Assembly: GCF_000735605.1 (NCBI RefSeq)
Contig: NZ_JPKG01000064.1
Location: 1 to 33,156 of the forward strand
DNA from: Allobosea sp. LC85
GTDB taxonomy: Bacteria > Pseudomonadota > Alphaproteobacteria > Rhizobiales > Beijerinckiaceae
Direction of reading: 5' to 3'
Length of the DNA: 33,156 nucleotides
A model generated the notes under the pieces. It did no database searches. It was not told the DNA's origin and saw only the letters and a list, made by a program, of their open reading frames with translations. The position numbers and the translations under genes were made by a program. Positions 32,317 to 33,156 of this stretch are shown here, piece after piece. Numbering within the stretch: position 1 is the first letter of the stretch; the number at the start of each line of letters is the position of its first letter.

Positions 32317-32370
32317 GTCTCTGCGAGTGTGTTCGTCTCTGCGAGCGCTTTCGTTTCCGCGAGTGCTTTC
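32317..32370. repeat. Three 18-bp tandem repeats
   Basis: GTCTCTGCGAGTGTGTTC (32317-32334), GTCTCTGCGAGCGCTTTC (32335-32352) and GTTTCCGCGAGTGCTTTC (32353-32370) follow each other without gaps; neighbours differ at three positions each. The length is a multiple of three, so any frame through it gives a six-residue periodicity. The array is non-coding as far as I can tell. Confidence 0.8.
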
Positions 32371-32395
32371 CTGGCGAGACCCTGTTTGCGGAAAC

Positions 32396-32421
32396 GGGCG
32401 TGTGCATCACTGCGCACGCCC
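32396..32421 (+). terminator. Hairpin downstream of the aldehyde dehydrogenase, candidate terminator
   Basis: GGGCGTGTGCA (32396-32406) and TGCGCACGCCC (32411-32421) form 11-base arms with one G-U pair around a TCAC loop, followed by TTTCT. This could be an intrinsic terminator, though it sits about 240 bases after the dehydrogenase stop and about 100 before the next start. Confidence 0.45.
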
Positions 32422-32518
32422 TTTCTCGTGTCCCCGTACAAGCCGGCCGCATGCGCGGGCTCGGTCGAACGACAGGCGCCGGAGTTGCTGCCAAAGGCGT
32501 CCCGCGCTTAAACGCAGC

Positions 32519-32992
32519 ATGCGCCAGGCCCTGCTGATCGTAGACGTGCAAGCCAGCTTCTCGCCACCGGAGTGGCTGGTACGGGATATTGCGGCCGTTG
32601 CCGCCGGGATGCCGTCACTCGCGACCGTCGAGAGGCACGATGAGGCGGTGACGCCTTTCGAGCGCCAGTTGGGCTGGAAACCTGGCCTATCGGACGAGAG
32701 CCTGGTTCCGGCCGACCGGGTCTTCGTCAAGCACGGCTATCTGCCGCCAGCCGCGATGATCGGCCATCTCCGAGGCCTGCGGGTGGAGCGTGTGCTGGTC
32801 TGCGGTCTGCAGGCGGACACCTGCGTCCTCGCCGCCGGCTTTGCCCTCTTTGATGCCGGCCTCAGTCCTGCGCTCCTGAGTTGGTTGACTGTCGGCTCCT
32901 CTCTGGATCGTTCCGGCGAACTGGGTATTCGGCTTTGGCGCCACCATTTCGGTACGGTGATCCCGAGCTTTGATGAGCTCCATTCCGAATAG
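32519..32992 (+). CDS. Cysteine hydrolase, isochorismatase family
   Basis: A 157-residue protein of the isochorismatase-like hydrolase family. The catalytic triad is visible: D9 in ALLIVDVQASF, K71 in VFVKHGY, and C102 in GLQADTCVLAAGFALFDAG. Members hydrolyse isochorismate, nicotinamide, ureidoacrylate or other amides. At 157 residues it is shorter than most (about 180-220), with a compact region between Asp and Lys, yet the triad is complete. The start at ATG 32519 is fixed by the N-terminal strand; no strong ribosome binding site is seen. The substrate is unknown. Confidence 0.83.
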   Translation: MRQALLIVDVQASFSPPEWLVRDIAAVAAGMPSLATVERHDEAVTPFERQLGWKPGLSDESLVPADRVFVKHGYLPPAAMIGHLRGLRVERVLVCGLQADTCVLAAGFALFDAGLSPALLSWLTVGSSLDRSGELGIRLWRHHFGTVIPSFDELHSE

Positions 32993-33039
32993 GCCGGCCT
33001 CGGCTCCGAACCGGTCACATGCGGCATGACGAAGCTTTA

Positions 33040-33156
33040 GAGCGTCGGACCTGAAATCGGAATCGGGCGATTCCCTTTTTGCAGCGTTTGTGATTCACCG
33101 TTTGCGGAGGTGGATCATGGGTCTGAGCTATTCGAAGGATCTTCGCGAGCGGGTTG
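33040..33156 (+). mobile_element. Left end of an IS630-type insertion sequence (continues beyond the window)
   Basis: After a TA dinucleotide (33038-33039), the expected IS630 target, begins GAGCGTCGGACCTGAAATCGG, a possible terminal inverted repeat. It is followed by the hairpin GGAATC-GGGC-GATTCC (33059-33074) with a CTTTTT tract, and then by the transposase start. The opposite end is outside the window, so the terminal repeat cannot be confirmed. Confidence 0.5.
33117..33156 (+). CDS. IS630-family transposase, N-terminal fragment cut by the window edge
   Basis: ATG 33117, preceded by GGAGG at 33106-33110, opens MGLSYSKDLRERV, which is the standard start of IS630-type transposases (the 'YSxDLRxRVV' helix-turn-helix entry). 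Only 13 residues are in view, so family assignment relies on this motif alone. Confidence 0.65.
   Translation, partial: MGLSYSKDLRERV

Larger units (their letters stand above)
32158..32518. other. Intergenic region with tandem repeats and hairpins
   Basis: 361 bases without a convincing gene between the dehydrogenase and the cysteine hydrolase. It holds a short palindrome (CCAGGG ... CCCTGG, near 32290-32309), three 18-bp tandem repeats and a terminator-like hairpin, listed separately. Short reading frames on both strands translate the repeats into periodic peptides, but lack ribosome binding sites and family similarity. Confidence 0.5.

Noticed and set aside
32317..32370. Tandem repeats considered as a CRISPR remnant
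   Set aside because: Units are contiguous with no spacers, only 18 bp long and not palindromic; no cas gene is present.
32142..32441. Minus-strand frame with a repeating ALAET peptide
   Set aside because: The periodicity is simply the 18-bp tandem repeat read in frame. No ribosome binding site or conserved domain supports a gene.

Overview
The window is high-GC DNA with dense, short-spaced operons. Its gene families (RhtX-type siderophore permease, napEFDABC order, DUF1127 protein, rmlCBDA order, succinylase-type dapD, the style of its intergenic palindromes) fit an alphaproteobacterium of the order Hyphomicrobiales. Bosea or a close relative is my best guess, made from memory of similar proteins and not from a search. 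No rRNA, tRNA, CRISPR array or phage was seen. The only mobile element is the first part of an IS630-type transposase running off the right edge.

Layout from left to right. (1) 1-706 holds the decayed end of a sulfite dehydrogenase locus: a frameshifted sorA tail and a sorB cytochrome gene with two in-frame stops, one exactly at the first heme cysteine. (2) 819-2068: a DUF1127 small protein diverging from a GcvA-like LysR regulator. (3) 2069-6597: an AT-rich promoter region, then a ferric-siderophore uptake operon of TonB-dependent receptor, RhtX/FptX-type permease and FhuF-type reductase. (4) 6626-9178: an Lrp/AsnC regulator diverging from ornithine cyclodeaminase and a CtlX-type citrulline hydrolase, a likely citrulline to ornithine to proline route. 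(5) 9185-13855, minus strand: a complete periplasmic nitrate reductase operon napEFDABC. (6) 14039-19199, minus strand: diaminopropionate ammonia-lyase, MFS transporter, GST, M20 amidohydrolase and class II aldolase, with a divergent second Lrp/AsnC regulator (19305-19793). (7) 19870-23824: a MarR regulator followed by rmlCBDA for dTDP-L-rhamnose. (8) 23863-30395: Tam methyltransferase, a pair of intergenic hairpin repeats, 8-oxoguanine deaminase, a small four-cysteine exported protein, dapD, a DUF1269 membrane protein, a 14-TM DHA2 drug exporter and a small YwqK/MORN-like protein. (9) 30727-33156: an aldehyde dehydrogenase, an intergenic region with three 18-bp tandem repeats, a cysteine hydrolase of the isochorismatase family, and the IS630 edge.

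The common theme is import and catabolism of nitrogen compounds (citrulline/ornithine, diaminopropionate, an oxidised purine), with two modules each controlled by its own divergently transcribed Lrp-type regulator and with candidate palindromic operators in the shared intergenic regions. No wholly new system is evident. The best leads are the diaminopropionate gene cluster, the citrulline-to-proline module with a spaced operator motif, the sorB pseudogene, and the hairpin repeats that may be related to the IS630 element.
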